This document shows positions 1 through 8,460 of a stretch of DNA of 64,000 nt, piece by piece; position 1 is the first letter of the stretch; each line of letters opens with the position of its first letter. Source of the DNA: UBA8949 sp942493365. GTDB taxonomy: Bacteria; Bacillota; Clostridia; Saccharofermentanales; UBA5734. The notes beneath the pieces were generated by a model. The model saw only the letters and a program-made list of their open reading frames with translations. It did no database searches and had not been told where the DNA came from. The translations under genes and the position numbers were made by a program. The stretch covers positions 2,170,001 through 2,234,000 of the forward strand of contig OW818697.1 in the NCBI GenBank assembly GCA_942493365.1. The letters are read 5' to 3'.

Positions 1-1
1 G

Positions 2-415
2 GCAGCCCTGAGTCTGATGACGATGTTTCTCGGGATACTGAAGCATTTAATCTTGCCAAATCAAGTCAACTTTATTCTTATATTCTTACTGGCGTTCGTT
101 ATGCTGGCCTTTCATGTTACTTTCACCATTTTGTTTGGCCAAGGCTTGGTTTATTTACTGGAACAAAAGGACTTGTCGGAAGATGCACAGATTACCAAAA
201 ACTGCATCAACGTTAATGTCGTTATGATCATTTTTAGCTTTGTAGTTGTCATGATTCAGTTGTTTGCATCTGCTGAATTTCTCCTGGTCACGTTAAGTGT
301 GGCACTCGCAATACTGGCAGCAAACATTTGGCTGCTCGTTCGCATTTATCAAACAGCAAAGGCGCTCAATGAGGGTCAATTTACCTTTCGAGACGATTTC
401 TGGCCCGAAGACTAA
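2..415 (+). CDS. Hypothetical membrane protein, 5'-truncated by window edge
   Basis: The reading frame is open to the left edge of the window, so the true start probably lies outside; the first internal ATG is at 17. The visible part (about 137 residues) has hydrophobic stretches around residues 15-45, 70-90 and 90-112, then a short hydrophilic acidic tail ending DFWPED. This looks like a small multi-pass integral membrane protein. I do not recognise a family. It converges with the gene at 433-1140, only 17 bp away, with no obvious terminator between them. Confidence 0.6.
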   Translation, partial: AALSLMTMFLGILKHLILPNQVNFILIFLLAFVMLAFHVTFTILFGQGLVYLLEQKDLSEDAQITKNCINVNVVMIIFSFVVVMIQLFASAEFLLVTLSVALAILAANIWLLVRIYQTAKALNEGQFTFRDDFWPED

Positions 416-432
416 TGAAGATTCACGCAGGA

Positions 433-1140
433 TTATTCGCTGCCGAGATCCAAGGTCAAAGCCTGGGCTTGATAGACATTGAAGATGGCAAAATCGTTCA
501 TGTTCAACGCTTTGTCGCCGTACTGTTCCTGAGCCGCTTCTGACTTTTCTTGATCGATGTTGACGTTGCCGTCAAATTCGGGGATATAGGCAAAGCCCCT
601 TTTGCCATTCCAGAATTGCAGGATAAACGAGTCGCCGTTTTCGTTGTGGGGATCGGTAAAGGCGCAGTAGGACCATGCTTTGTCGATTTTGTGGATCGCG
701 ACGGCTGACACCGTCGCGCTGGTCGCGCCGCTCAGCCAGATCATCAGGTTGTGGTAATTGAAGCCATCCAGATTGTCAGGGCATTTAAGGATAATCCCCA
801 CATTCTGATCCGACAGTGATTTAAAGGCATAGAGAAATTGGAAGCGTATTCGGGCGCCGCTGCGAAGCGCACTGTATTCCCGCGCGCTGGCCAGAAATGT
901 TTCTTCTGGGCAATTGGGGATCACGATGTACTTGTCATACGCATCTGCGTCAAGGTACATCTTTTTGCTTTTACGATTTTTGATATTTTTAGAATTGAAA
1001 ACCTCGGCTGCCGGTGGCGCAGCGCTGCTTTTATCAATTTTTTTGAACACAAATGAAACGATTAATATCAGCGCCACAACCAGCAGGATCGCTAATCCGG
1101 GGCCCCGAAAAAAGCTAGCCAAGAGAAAAACCGTCGCCAT
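433..1140 (-). CDS. Hypothetical membrane-anchored protein
   Basis: About 235 residues. The start at 1140 is chosen because GGGAGG lies 4 bp upstream of that ATG, whereas the longer frame (to 1161) has no ribosome binding site. Residues 1-33 form one hydrophobic anchor (starting MATVFLLASFFRGPG), followed by a lysine-rich linker and a soluble domain of about 180 residues that would be cytoplasmic if the anchor is N-in/C-in or extracellular if it is a signal anchor. I do not recognise the soluble domain. It stands alone between the left-edge gene and the etf operon. Confidence 0.6.
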   Translation of the reverse strand: MATVFLLASFFRGPGLAILLVVALILIVSFVFKKIDKSSAAPPAAEVFNSKNIKNRKSKKMYLDADAYDKYIVIPNCPEETFLASAREYSALRSGARIRFQFLYAFKSLSDQNVGIILKCPDNLDGFNYHNLMIWLSGATSATVSAVAIHKIDKAWSYCAFTDPHNENGDSFILQFWNGKRGFAYIPEFDGNVNIDQEKSEAAQEQYGDKALNMNDFAIFNVYQAQALTLDLGSE

Positions 1141-1213
1141 AAAGCCTCCCGTCAAGAGCAATGCTGTCAGGAGTGTGAGTCAATTGAATAATATTATAAA
1201 AGTAATTCGTTAT

Positions 1214-2407
1214 CTAGGCAAGTCTGGTCTTGAATTCGCTGATCAAGGCCGGGACGACCTGCATGACATCGCCGACGATGCCGAAGGTGGCGATCTTGAA
1301 GATCGGCGCATCGGGGTTTTTGTTGATGGCGATGATGGTGTCGGCCGAGGACATGCCGGCCAGGTGCTGGACGGCACCCGAAATGCCGCAGGCGAAGTAA
1401 ACCTTGGGGCCGACGGTTTTGCCGGTCTGCCCGACCTGATGGCTGTAGTCAATCCAGCCGGCATCGACGGCGGCGCGCGAGGCGCCGACGGCACCGCCGA
1501 GGGTCTCGGCCAGGTCGTGCAGCAGGCTGAAGTTCTTGGGGTCGCACATGCCGCGACCGCCCGAGACAATGATGTCGGCCTCGGTCAGGTTGACCATCTC
1601 GGTCAGGGTCGAAACCACGCTCAGTACCTTGGTGCTGAGGTTTTCCGGGATTTTCACGTTGGGAATGATGATTTCGCCAGCACGGTCGTAATCCGGTGCC
1701 AGCGCCTTCATGACCTTGGGGCGAACGGTCGACATCTGCGGACGACGGTTGGGGCAGATGATGGTGGCCATCAGGTTGCCGCCGAAGGCCGGGCGGGTCT
1801 GGCGCAAGATGCGCTTCTCAGGATCGATGGCCAGCTGCGTGCAGTCAGCGGTCAGGCCGGTGCCGATGCGTGATGAAATACGCGGAGCCAGCGAGCGGCC
1901 GTAGGTGCTGGCACCCATCAGGACGATCTCGGGCTTGTAGGTCTGGATCAACTGGGCCACGATGTCGGCGTAAGATTCGTCGTTGAAATCCTTGAGCGAC
2001 GGGTGATCGACCAGATAGACCTGGTCGGCGCCCTGCGCGATCAGCAGTTTGGCGGCCGGTTCCATTTTGTCGCCCAGCAGCACGACCGCCAGCGGCACGC
2101 CCAGTTCGGCAGCCAGCTTGGAGCCTTCGCCCAAAAGTTCCAGCGCGACGCCGGCCGGGGTGCCGTCCTTCTGCTCGCCGAAAACCCAGACGCCCTTGTA
2201 GGCTGACAGGTCGATCGCCGCGGTTTCCTCGTCCTTCTGAAAATCGATGGCGTTGAATTTACACGATGACACACAGGCCCCGCAGAGGGTGCAGTTGTCG
2301 AGGATCTGGGCCTTTTTATTGTCAACACGGATGGCATTGAACGGGCACCCGCTGACGCAGAGTTTACACCCCACGCATTTGTCTAAAACGATTTTGATGC
2401 TAGCCAT
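1214..2407 (-). CDS. etfA: Electron transfer flavoprotein alpha subunit with N-terminal ferredoxin domain
   Basis: 397 residues. The ATG at 2407 follows GGAGG with 5 bp spacing; the upstream ATG at 2434 lacks such a site. Residues 1-60 contain two CxxCxxCxxxC clusters (CVGCKLCVSGCP and CTLCGACVSSC), as expected for two [4Fe-4S] centres; the rest is a normal EtfA with the C-terminal FAD-binding region (SGGRGM, SRAAVDAGW, QVGQTGKTV, GISGAVQH). Full-length EtfA proteins without the extension are about 310-330 residues. EtfA with this extension is known from CarE of the electron-bifurcating caffeyl-CoA reductase of Acetobacterium. It is the third gene of the bcd-etfB-etfA operon, so it very likely accepts or passes electrons between NADH, ferredoxin and the acyl-CoA dehydrogenase. 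Confidence 0.95.
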   Translation of the reverse strand: MASIKIVLDKCVGCKLCVSGCPFNAIRVDNKKAQILDNCTLCGACVSSCKFNAIDFQKDEETAAIDLSAYKGVWVFGEQKDGTPAGVALELLGEGSKLAAELGVPLAVVLLGDKMEPAAKLLIAQGADQVYLVDHPSLKDFNDESYADIVAQLIQTYKPEIVLMGASTYGRSLAPRISSRIGTGLTADCTQLAIDPEKRILRQTRPAFGGNLMATIICPNRRPQMSTVRPKVMKALAPDYDRAGEIIIPNVKIPENLSTKVLSVVSTLTEMVNLTEADIIVSGGRGMCDPKNFSLLHDLAETLGGAVGASRAAVDAGWIDYSHQVGQTGKTVGPKVYFACGISGAVQHLAGMSSADTIIAINKNPDAPIFKIATFGIVGDVMQVVPALISEFKTRLA

Positions 2408-2430
2408 AGTGACCTCCGGATATCTTGATT

Positions 2431-3219
2431 TCAAACTTTGAAGTGCATGCTCATCAGCTTATCGGCCAGATTTTTGGCCTGTGCGTCGGGCTCGCCCTCG
2501 ATCATTTCGCTCTTGACGTCATGCACGGGGACAAAGGTCTGCACGACCTGGGTCGGCGAACCCTTGAGGCCGCAGCGGTCTTTGTCGGCACCGATGTCGT
2601 CGGCTGTCCACACGGTGACCTCGGCCTTTTTAGCCCGCATCATGCCCTTGATCGAGGGCAGGCGCGGTTCGTTGATTTCCTTGACGACCGAAATCACGGC
2701 TGGCAGGGTCATCTCGATCACCTCGTAGCCATCCTCGGTCATGCGCTCGCAGCGCAGGTAACCGGGGCGGATTTCCTCGATCTTGCGCACGTAGGTGGTG
2801 TGCGGGATGCCCAGCTTTTCGGCCAGACTGGGTCCGACCTGCGCGGTGTCGCCGTCGATAGCCTGCTTGCCGCAGATAATCAGATCGAAATCGCCGATTT
2901 TGCGGATGCCCATCGACAGCGCGTAGGACGTGGCCAGCGTGTCGGCGCCGGCAAAGGCGCGGTCGGACAGCAGCACGGTGTCATCGACGCCCAGACCGAT
3001 GGTCTCCTTGAGCATGGCGGCGACGGCCGGAATGCCCATGCTGATGACCGTCACCTGCCCCTCAGTCTGCTCTTTGATGCGCACGGCCTCTTCGATGGCG
3101 TAGCTATCGAAGGGATTGATAATGGCCTCAACGCCCTCACGAATGATGGTGTTGGTTTCTTTGTTCATTTTGACTTCGTTGGTTCCGGGAACCTGCTTAA
3201 CACAAACGATGATCTTCAA
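2431..3219 (-). CDS. etfB: Electron transfer flavoprotein beta subunit
   Basis: 262 residues when read from the TTG at 3219. That start gives the family-typical N-terminus MKIIVCVKQVPGT and has GAGGGG about 8 bp upstream; a GTG three codons earlier would abut the same purine run with no spacing, so TTG is preferred. The protein carries the ETF beta Rossmann-type core (SYALSMGIRKIGDFDLIICGKQAIDGDTAQVGPSLAE). It pairs with the adjacent EtfA to form the heterodimer that carries FAD and shuttles electrons to or from acyl-CoA dehydrogenase. It sits 23 bp downstream of etfA's start side and 36 bp from bcd, in one operon. Confidence 0.94.
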   Translation of the reverse strand: MKIIVCVKQVPGTNEVKMNKETNTIIREGVEAIINPFDSYAIEEAVRIKEQTEGQVTVISMGIPAVAAMLKETIGLGVDDTVLLSDRAFAGADTLATSYALSMGIRKIGDFDLIICGKQAIDGDTAQVGPSLAEKLGIPHTTYVRKIEEIRPGYLRCERMTEDGYEVIEMTLPAVISVVKEINEPRLPSIKGMMRAKKAEVTVWTADDIGADKDRCGLKGSPTQVVQTFVPVHDVKSEMIEGEPDAQAKNLADKLMSMHFKV

Positions 3220-3255
3220 TCGTTTCACCCCTCAAACATTAATCGTGCAAACACT

Positions 3256-4413
3256 TTACTTTTTCGATTGGAATTCCTTGACCAGCTCGAGGGCGATGAC
3301 GCTGCGCTGGATCTGGTTGGTGCCTTCGTAGATCTGGGTGATCTTGGCGTCGCGCATCATCTTCTCAACCGGATATTCTTTCATGTAGCCATAGCCGCCG
3401 AGAATCTGGACAGCGTCGGTGGTGACCTTCATGGCCGTATCCGAAGCCATGACCTTGCACATGGCTGATTCTTTGGAGAAGTTCTTGGCTCCCGAGTCGA
3501 TGGTGCGGCAGGTGGCGTAGACCAGCGAGCGGGAGGCCTCAATCTGGATCGCCATGTCGGCCAGCATATGCTGGATGGCCTGGAAGGAGCCGATGGCCTG
3601 ACCGAACTGGACGCGTTTGCGGGAATAGCTGAGCGCTTCGTTGAACGCGCCCTGCGCAATGCCAACGGCCTGCGCGGCCACGCCGGGACGGGTGCGATCG
3701 AGGGTTTTCATGGCGACGATAAAGCCCATGCCTTCGCGGGCCAGCAGATTTTCCTTGGGGATGCGGCAGTCTTCGAAGACCAGCTCGACCGTGCAGGAAG
3801 CGCGGATGCCCATCTTGTTTTCCTTTTTACCGAAGGAGAAGCCGGGGGTGTCCTTCTCAACGATAAAGGCCGAGAAACCGCGCGCGCCCTTGGTCTTGTC
3901 GGTGCAAGCGACCACGGTGTAGACATCGGCTTCGCCGCCGTTGGTGATCCATTGTTTGGTGCCGTTGAGCACGTAGTGATCGCCGTCGAGGGTGGCGCGG
4001 GTCTGCACGCCCGCCGCGTCGCTGCCGGCGCCCGACTCGGTCAGACCGAAGGCGGCCAGCTTTTTGCCGGCGGCAATGGCGGGCAGGAATTTCTTCTTCT
4101 GCTCGTCGGTACCGAAGAGGATGATCGGGAAGGTGCCGAGACCGGTACCGGCAAAGGCCAGCGCGATGCCGCCGCAGGCGCGGCTCAGCTGTTCGACGAC
4201 CAGCGACATCTCGAAGACACCACCGCCCAGGCCGCCGTATTCTTCGGGGATATAAACGCCGCACAGATCAGAGTCGGCGAGAATTTTGATGATTTCATGC
4301 GGGAACTTGCCCAGTTCATCGTATTCGATGGCGATCGGCGCGATTTTCTCGTCGGCAATTTTGGCAGCGAGCTCCTGAATCATTTGCTGTTCTTCGGTCA
4401 AAAAGTAATTCAT
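3256..4413 (-). CDS. bcd: Acyl-CoA dehydrogenase (butyryl-CoA dehydrogenase type)
   Basis: 385 residues, the usual length for short-chain acyl-CoA dehydrogenases. The ATG at 4413 follows GAGGAG at 7-8 bp. Visible motifs: FGLTESGAGSDAAGVQT and TKQWITNGG (FAD/substrate binding), LDRTRPGVAAQAVGIAQGA, and YEGTNQIQR near the C-terminus, whose glutamate is the catalytic base in butyryl-CoA dehydrogenase. Followed by etfB and etfA on the same strand, so it should reduce crotonyl-CoA-like enoyl-CoA with ETF as partner. Thiolase, crotonase and hydroxyacyl-CoA dehydrogenase genes are absent from this neighbourhood, so the exact acyl substrate is not fixed by context. Confidence 0.93.
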   Translation of the reverse strand: MNYFLTEEQQMIQELAAKIADEKIAPIAIEYDELGKFPHEIIKILADSDLCGVYIPEEYGGLGGGVFEMSLVVEQLSRACGGIALAFAGTGLGTFPIILFGTDEQKKKFLPAIAAGKKLAAFGLTESGAGSDAAGVQTRATLDGDHYVLNGTKQWITNGGEADVYTVVACTDKTKGARGFSAFIVEKDTPGFSFGKKENKMGIRASCTVELVFEDCRIPKENLLAREGMGFIVAMKTLDRTRPGVAAQAVGIAQGAFNEALSYSRKRVQFGQAIGSFQAIQHMLADMAIQIEASRSLVYATCRTIDSGAKNFSKESAMCKVMASDTAMKVTTDAVQILGGYGYMKEYPVEKMMRDAKITQIYEGTNQIQRSVIALELVKEFQSKK

Positions 4414-4449
4414 GTTCAAATCTCCTCTAATACTCACGTTTTAGCGATG

Positions 4450-4481
4450 TTTTGATTGTTAAATATTTTGATCGTCAAATT
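4450..4481. promoter_or_regulatory. Two tandem 16-bp operator-like repeats before bcd
   Basis: Two adjacent 16-bp direct repeats (TTTTGATTGTTAAATA and TTTTGATCGTCAAATT) lie between the bcd promoter and its start codon. The second contains a perfect interrupted palindrome TTTGA-TCG-TCAAA, the first a near copy (TTTGA-TTG-TTAAA). The position just downstream of the expected transcription start is suitable for a repressor. The regulator is unknown. Confidence 0.4.
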
Positions 4482-4492
4482 TAATTAGTGAA

Positions 4493-4521
4493 ATTATAGC
4501 GGATAAGGCCACGAAATGCAA
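4493..4521 (-). promoter_or_regulatory. Sigma-70-type promoter of the bcd-etfB-etfA operon
   Basis: On the minus strand TTGCAT (4521-4516) and a perfect TATAAT (4498-4493) are separated by exactly 17 bp. The expected start of transcription is near 4486, giving a leader of about 70 nt that contains the tandem operator-like repeats. Confidence 0.7.
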
Positions 4522-4600
4522 GATGATCTGCCCAATAGTGTAGTACAATAGGTTTAACATCAAGCCTTGAAAAGCATCTATGGAGGGGGCGTCTTGGAAT

Positions 4601-5299
4601 ATGTCCGACAATCCTCAAATTCTTGTGCAATGGCAATTACTGGCCGCTATCGTCAAAAACGGCCAGGGCGCTGCTGTTCTGCGCTTAGCCCGACAAATGG
4701 GCATCCGCGGCGGCACGCTCTTGCCCGCTCGCGGGACGGCCAATATCCAGGCGCTCAACTGGCAAGACAATCCGGCCAATGATCGCGAAGTCGTCTTTTT
4801 GATTGGCGACAGCGACATGATTGCCCGCACGTTGTCTTACCTGGTCATTGTCCTTAAATTGTTTAATCCTAAAAACGGTATCGCCTTTACCGTTTCATTG
4901 CAAAAACTATTGGGTACCCGCTATCGCCACAGGGAAACCATGCTGGCTTCCGAAGGGAGAGATGACACCATGCAGCAGGCCATTCTGACCATAATTGATC
5001 CCGAAATGTCGCAAAGGGTGCTGGAAGCAGCCAGCGCCGCCGGCGCGACCGGCGCGACCATCATCAAAGCACGCGGCATCGGCGGTCAGGAGACCATTCA
5101 GCCGATGATCGCGGAAGTTGGTACCGACAAAGAAATTGTCATGATCGTCGCCGACATTGACGATTGCGCCGAGATAACAGAGGCCATCCGCTCGGTAGCC
5201 AATCTCGACGAGCCAGGCAACGGCATTTTATTCGCCATTGATATCGAAGAAGCCCAAGGTCTGGATGACTATCTTAACGGGTCGTTGCCGGTGCTTTAG
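4601..5299 (+). CDS. PII-like protein with two tandem PII domains
   Basis: 232 residues. ATG 4601 follows a GGAGGGGG run; an ATG at 4580 overlaps that run and is less likely. The chain reads as two PII-like ferredoxin-fold halves: residues about 1-108 (with GIRGGTLLPARGTAN) and about 120-232 (with GATGATIIKARGIGG). The G-rGat-ii-aRG signature is that of PII-family nitrogen regulators, but ordinary GlnB is about 112 residues, so this is an internal duplication or fusion. There is no amtB or glnA nearby; it is divergently transcribed from bcd. What it binds and regulates is unknown. Confidence 0.7.
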   Translation: MSDNPQILVQWQLLAAIVKNGQGAAVLRLARQMGIRGGTLLPARGTANIQALNWQDNPANDREVVFLIGDSDMIARTLSYLVIVLKLFNPKNGIAFTVSLQKLLGTRYRHRETMLASEGRDDTMQQAILTIIDPEMSQRVLEAASAAGATGATIIKARGIGGQETIQPMIAEVGTDKEIVMIVADIDDCAEITEAIRSVANLDEPGNGILFAIDIEEAQGLDDYLNGSLPVL

Positions 5300-5305
5300 G
5301 CGCGA

Positions 5306-6085
5306 TCATGATTCGGCTTTTGCCAGCTTGGTCAGCTTATCCTGAGCCTGCGCCATCTTGGCCATGTCCGAGATCATCCAGATATGCGTGGCGAGATTAA
5401 AGATGAAGGGCAGCGTGTTGTAAAATGCCTCTTGAACGGTAAGATTTGCTAAAAATTCAAATAGCAAGAATATCAGCGTGTCGGCAATGACCAGGCTAAA
5501 TGCGACCCAGGCCGGCCAGACAAAACGTTTTGCTTTGAAGTACAGCAACAAAAAACAAGCGACCATGGCAAAGGCAATAATCAGACCGGCAATTTGATAG
5601 AGGCTGTTGCTATATATCATTGAAAATTGTTGGCCCCGTACTGCTGAGGCATAGGCGGAAAAAATGTAGAAGGGAAAAGCTATTCTTGCGCCCAGCAGAT
5701 AAATCGTCAGATTAAAAACCGTTAATATGATCACGGCCATCAAATCCCGTCGTCCCGTCTTAACAGCCTTCTCCCACTTGTCCGTCAGGGGAACAGCTGG
5801 ATTGGTCGTTGTAAGGACCGGTTGAATCATGCCTTCGACCTGCAGATCAATGTTCTGACCATTTTGATCCATTTTGAGCACATATTCCAAGTTACCGGCT
5901 GGCAATACAGTGTAATACCCGTTGCTTTGTGTCGACGAAAGCGGGTAGACAGCTACAACGCCATTGATGGAGACGTTCGCGCCGCCAGGTGTTATGCCGA
6001 TCAATTCTATCCGGATAGGCTTGTCTCCTTCTTTTACCAACCAACGAATAACACCATTCATCAAGAAGCCCTGCCATTTCTGCAT
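5306..6085 (-). CDS. Hypothetical protein, N-terminal beta domain plus four TM segments
   Basis: 259 residues from ATG 6085 (or 251 from an in-frame ATG at 6061; neither has a strong ribosome binding site). Residues about 1-110 are hydrophilic and beta-rich, with a possible PEGA-like pattern (ITPGGANVSINGVVAVYPL). About four hydrophobic segments follow between residues 118 and 235 (AVIILTVFNLTIYLLGA, IAGLIIAFAMVACFLLLYF, FSLVIADTLIFLLFEFL, YNTLPFIFNLATHIWMI), and the last 25 residues are charged. No family is recognised with confidence. It converges with the PII-like gene, 6 bp apart. Confidence 0.55.
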   Translation of the reverse strand: MQKWQGFLMNGVIRWLVKEGDKPIRIELIGITPGGANVSINGVVAVYPLSSTQSNGYYTVLPAGNLEYVLKMDQNGQNIDLQVEGMIQPVLTTTNPAVPLTDKWEKAVKTGRRDLMAVIILTVFNLTIYLLGARIAFPFYIFSAYASAVRGQQFSMIYSNSLYQIAGLIIAFAMVACFLLLYFKAKRFVWPAWVAFSLVIADTLIFLLFEFLANLTVQEAFYNTLPFIFNLATHIWMISDMAKMAQAQDKLTKLAKAES

Positions 6086-6207
6086 TATTTATATTGTTAG
6101 AGTTTCTGACATTATATCAGTTGGAGCATAAATAGCACAACATCGGTGTTTATGCGTTGAAAACATGCTAAAATTACCTTACGATTTATGATCAAAAAGG
6201 AACCCCA

Positions 6208-7383
6208 ATGCAGACAAAAAAGGTTGTTTCCAATATCGTCCTGATCGGGCTGGTCAGCCTGTTCATCGACATGAGCACCGAGATGGTCTACCCGCTGATC
6301 CCGTTGTTTCTGGTCGGCACGCTGGGCGCAACGCCGGCTATCGTCGGCCTTATCGAGGGCATCGCCGAGAGCACGTCTTCCTTGCTCAAGGTTTTCAGCG
6401 GCTACATCGGCGATATTCGCCAGAACAAGAAGCGCCTGACCTTCATCGGTTACTCGGCGTCGGTGGTGTACAAAATCCTGTTGCTGGTTTCGCTGTCCTG
6501 GGTCGGTGTACTGTTCGCCCGCTTCGTCGACCGCGTCGGCAAAGGCATTCGCACCGCACCGCGCGACGCGCTGGTCGCCGAATCGTGCGAGCCGAACAAA
6601 ATGGGCCACTCCTTCGGTCTGCACAAGATGCTCGATATGACCGGGTCGGCCATCGGCGCGGCGCTGGCGATGGTCTTTGTCATCGTGGGACTGAGTTACC
6701 AGAGCGCTTTCATTTACGCCATCATCCCGGCGCTGATCGGTATCGCCATCATCCCGGCCATCCGCGAAAGCAAGTGCGCGCCCAAAACCACCAGCAAACT
6801 CAGTCTCAAAGGCCTAAAGCTCGATGGCAAACTCAAAAAATACCTGGTGGTGGTCTTCATCTTTTACCTCGGCAATTCATCCAACGCTTTCCTGCTGCTC
6901 AAGGCTCGCGACTGCGGTTTTCTCGACTGGCAGGTTCTTTTACTCTATCTGATCTTCAACATTTCGGCCTCTCTCCTGGCTTTCCCGCTCGGCAAGCTAT
7001 CCGACCGCTTTGGCCGCCGCCGCGTGCTGGTGCCCGGCTATCTGGTGTTCGGCCTGGTCTATCTTGGCTTTGCCCTGCTGACCTCGCAGGTGGCGATTAT
7101 CATCCTGTTCATCGCCTACGGTTCCTTCTCCGCCATCACCGGCGGCGCCGAACGCGCTCTGATCGCTGAAGTTTCACCGCCGGCCTTCAAGGGCACCGTC
7201 CTGGGTCTGTATGGCATGCTCCAGGGCATTGGCCTTTTACTGGCTTCGATCATCGCCGGTGGGCTGTGGACGATTGTCAGCCCGAGCGCGCCTTTTTTGC
7301 TGGGCGGTATCCTGGGTATCGGCAGCGCCATTGCTTTTGCGATAATCTTGAGAATAGATAAACCACTAGTGGAAGGTGAATAA
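6208..7383 (+). CDS. MFS transporter
   Basis: 391 residues with about 12 predicted hydrophobic segments, standard for the major facilitator superfamily. The loop between helices 2 and 3 (SGYIGDIRQNKKRLTFIGY) and its repeat in the second half (PLGKLSDRFGRRRVLVPGY) match the MFS G-x-x-x-D-R-x-G-R-R signature. The ATG follows AAAGGAA. Substrate cannot be told from sequence; the N-terminal FIDMSTEMVYPLIPLFL type is common in clostridial and archaeal drug/metabolite exporters. The following aldo/keto reductase starts 26 bp downstream and is probably co-transcribed. Confidence 0.9.
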   Translation: MQTKKVVSNIVLIGLVSLFIDMSTEMVYPLIPLFLVGTLGATPAIVGLIEGIAESTSSLLKVFSGYIGDIRQNKKRLTFIGYSASVVYKILLLVSLSWVGVLFARFVDRVGKGIRTAPRDALVAESCEPNKMGHSFGLHKMLDMTGSAIGAALAMVFVIVGLSYQSAFIYAIIPALIGIAIIPAIRESKCAPKTTSKLSLKGLKLDGKLKKYLVVVFIFYLGNSSNAFLLLKARDCGFLDWQVLLLYLIFNISASLLAFPLGKLSDRFGRRRVLVPGYLVFGLVYLGFALLTSQVAIIILFIAYGSFSAITGGAERALIAEVSPPAFKGTVLGLYGMLQGIGLLLASIIAGGLWTIVSPSAPFLLGGILGIGSAIAFAIILRIDKPLVEGE

Positions 7384-7409
7384 ATAAATCCATCAACGAG
7401 GAGGTCCCC

Positions 7410-8408
7410 ATGTACACAGCCAACGACCAACGCTACGACAAAATGATCTACAACCGCTGCGGCAACAGCGGCCTCAAGCTGCCGGCCATTTCCCTGGGGC
7501 TGTGGCAGAATTTCGGATTCGAGGGTCATTTCGACAACATCGAGGCGATGTGCCACACGGCTTTCGATGCCGGTATCACGCACTTTGACCTGGCCAATAA
7601 TTACGGCAACCCGTACAACGGCTCGGCTGAGGAAAATTTCGGCAAAGTTCTGGATCGCGGCCTGCGCGCTTATCGCGACGAACTGGTCATCTCCACCAAG
7701 GCCGGTTATGAGATGTGGCCAGGTCCGTATGGCGACCGCAACGGATCACGCAAATACCTGACCGCCTCGCTCGACCAGAGCCTCAAACGCATGGGTCTGG
7801 CGTATGTGGATATTTATTACCATCATATTCATGACCCCAACACGCCCTTAGAGGAAACCGCCCTCGCGCTCGATCAGGCCGTTCGTCAGGGCAAGGCTCT
7901 GTATGTCGGCGTGTCCAATTATAAGCGCGAGCAGACGGCGAAAATCCAGAAGATTTTCAAGGAGCTGCGAACGCCCTTTATCGTCAATCAGCCCTCCTAC
8001 TCGCTGCTCAACCGCTGGATCGAGGACGATCATCTGGATGATTTTACCGTAGAACAGGGTTTGGGGCTGGCGGTCTTTTCGCCGCTTTTCCAAGGCTTGT
8101 TGACCGACAAATATCTGCATGACGTGCCCAAGGATTCGCGTGTCGCGCTGGGCAAAACCTGGATCGGCAGCAAACTCGATGCTGCCATGGTTGTCAAATT
8201 GAACGCGCTCAATGCATTCGCTTTGAACCGCGGCCAAAAACTCTCGCACATGGCCATCGCCTGGATCCTGCGGCACGGCAAGGTTTCCACGGTGCTGTTG
8301 GGCGCCAGCCGACCCGAGCAAATCATCGACAACCTGGCCGCGCTGGAGCATCTGGACTTTTCGCCGCAGGAATTGGCAGCCATCGAAGAAATCCTGAGCA
8401 GTTCATAG
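7410..8408 (+). CDS. Aldo/keto reductase, YghZ/Gpr-like
   Basis: 332 residues. Excellent AACGAGGAGG site upstream. Family features: GITHFDLANNYG (catalytic Asp and Tyr), STKAGYEMWPGPYGDRNGSRKYL (catalytic Lys), YYHHIHDPNTPLEET (catalytic His), and the NADPH-binding C-terminus LLGASRPEQIIDN. The NNYGNPYNGSAEENFG and MWPGPYG elements are typical of the YghZ/L-glyceraldehyde-3-phosphate reductase (Gpr) subgroup, which detoxifies methylglyoxal and reduces L-GAP with NADPH. The subgroup call rests on these motifs only. Confidence 0.9.
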   Translation: MYTANDQRYDKMIYNRCGNSGLKLPAISLGLWQNFGFEGHFDNIEAMCHTAFDAGITHFDLANNYGNPYNGSAEENFGKVLDRGLRAYRDELVISTKAGYEMWPGPYGDRNGSRKYLTASLDQSLKRMGLAYVDIYYHHIHDPNTPLEETALALDQAVRQGKALYVGVSNYKREQTAKIQKIFKELRTPFIVNQPSYSLLNRWIEDDHLDDFTVEQGLGLAVFSPLFQGLLTDKYLHDVPKDSRVALGKTWIGSKLDAAMVVKLNALNAFALNRGQKLSHMAIAWILRHGKVSTVLLGASRPEQIIDNLAALEHLDFSPQELAAIEEILSSS

Positions 8409-8460
8409 TCAGTTCAAACAAGAAGCCTACAATGGTCACATCCGCTTCAGGAAGGAGTGA

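Noticed and set aside
914..1873. 319-codon + strand frame over etfA
   Set aside because: Shadow of etfA and of the neighbouring hypothetical gene; Gly/Asp/Ala-rich antisense composition.
2425..3468. 347-codon + strand frame over etfB and the end of bcd
   Set aside because: Spans two well-supported genes on the other strand; composition is the complement of ETF codons.
4450..4481. Rex operator upstream of bcd
   Set aside because: Contains one TTGTTAA half-site but the second half does not match TTAACAA; kept only as an unassigned operator-like repeat.
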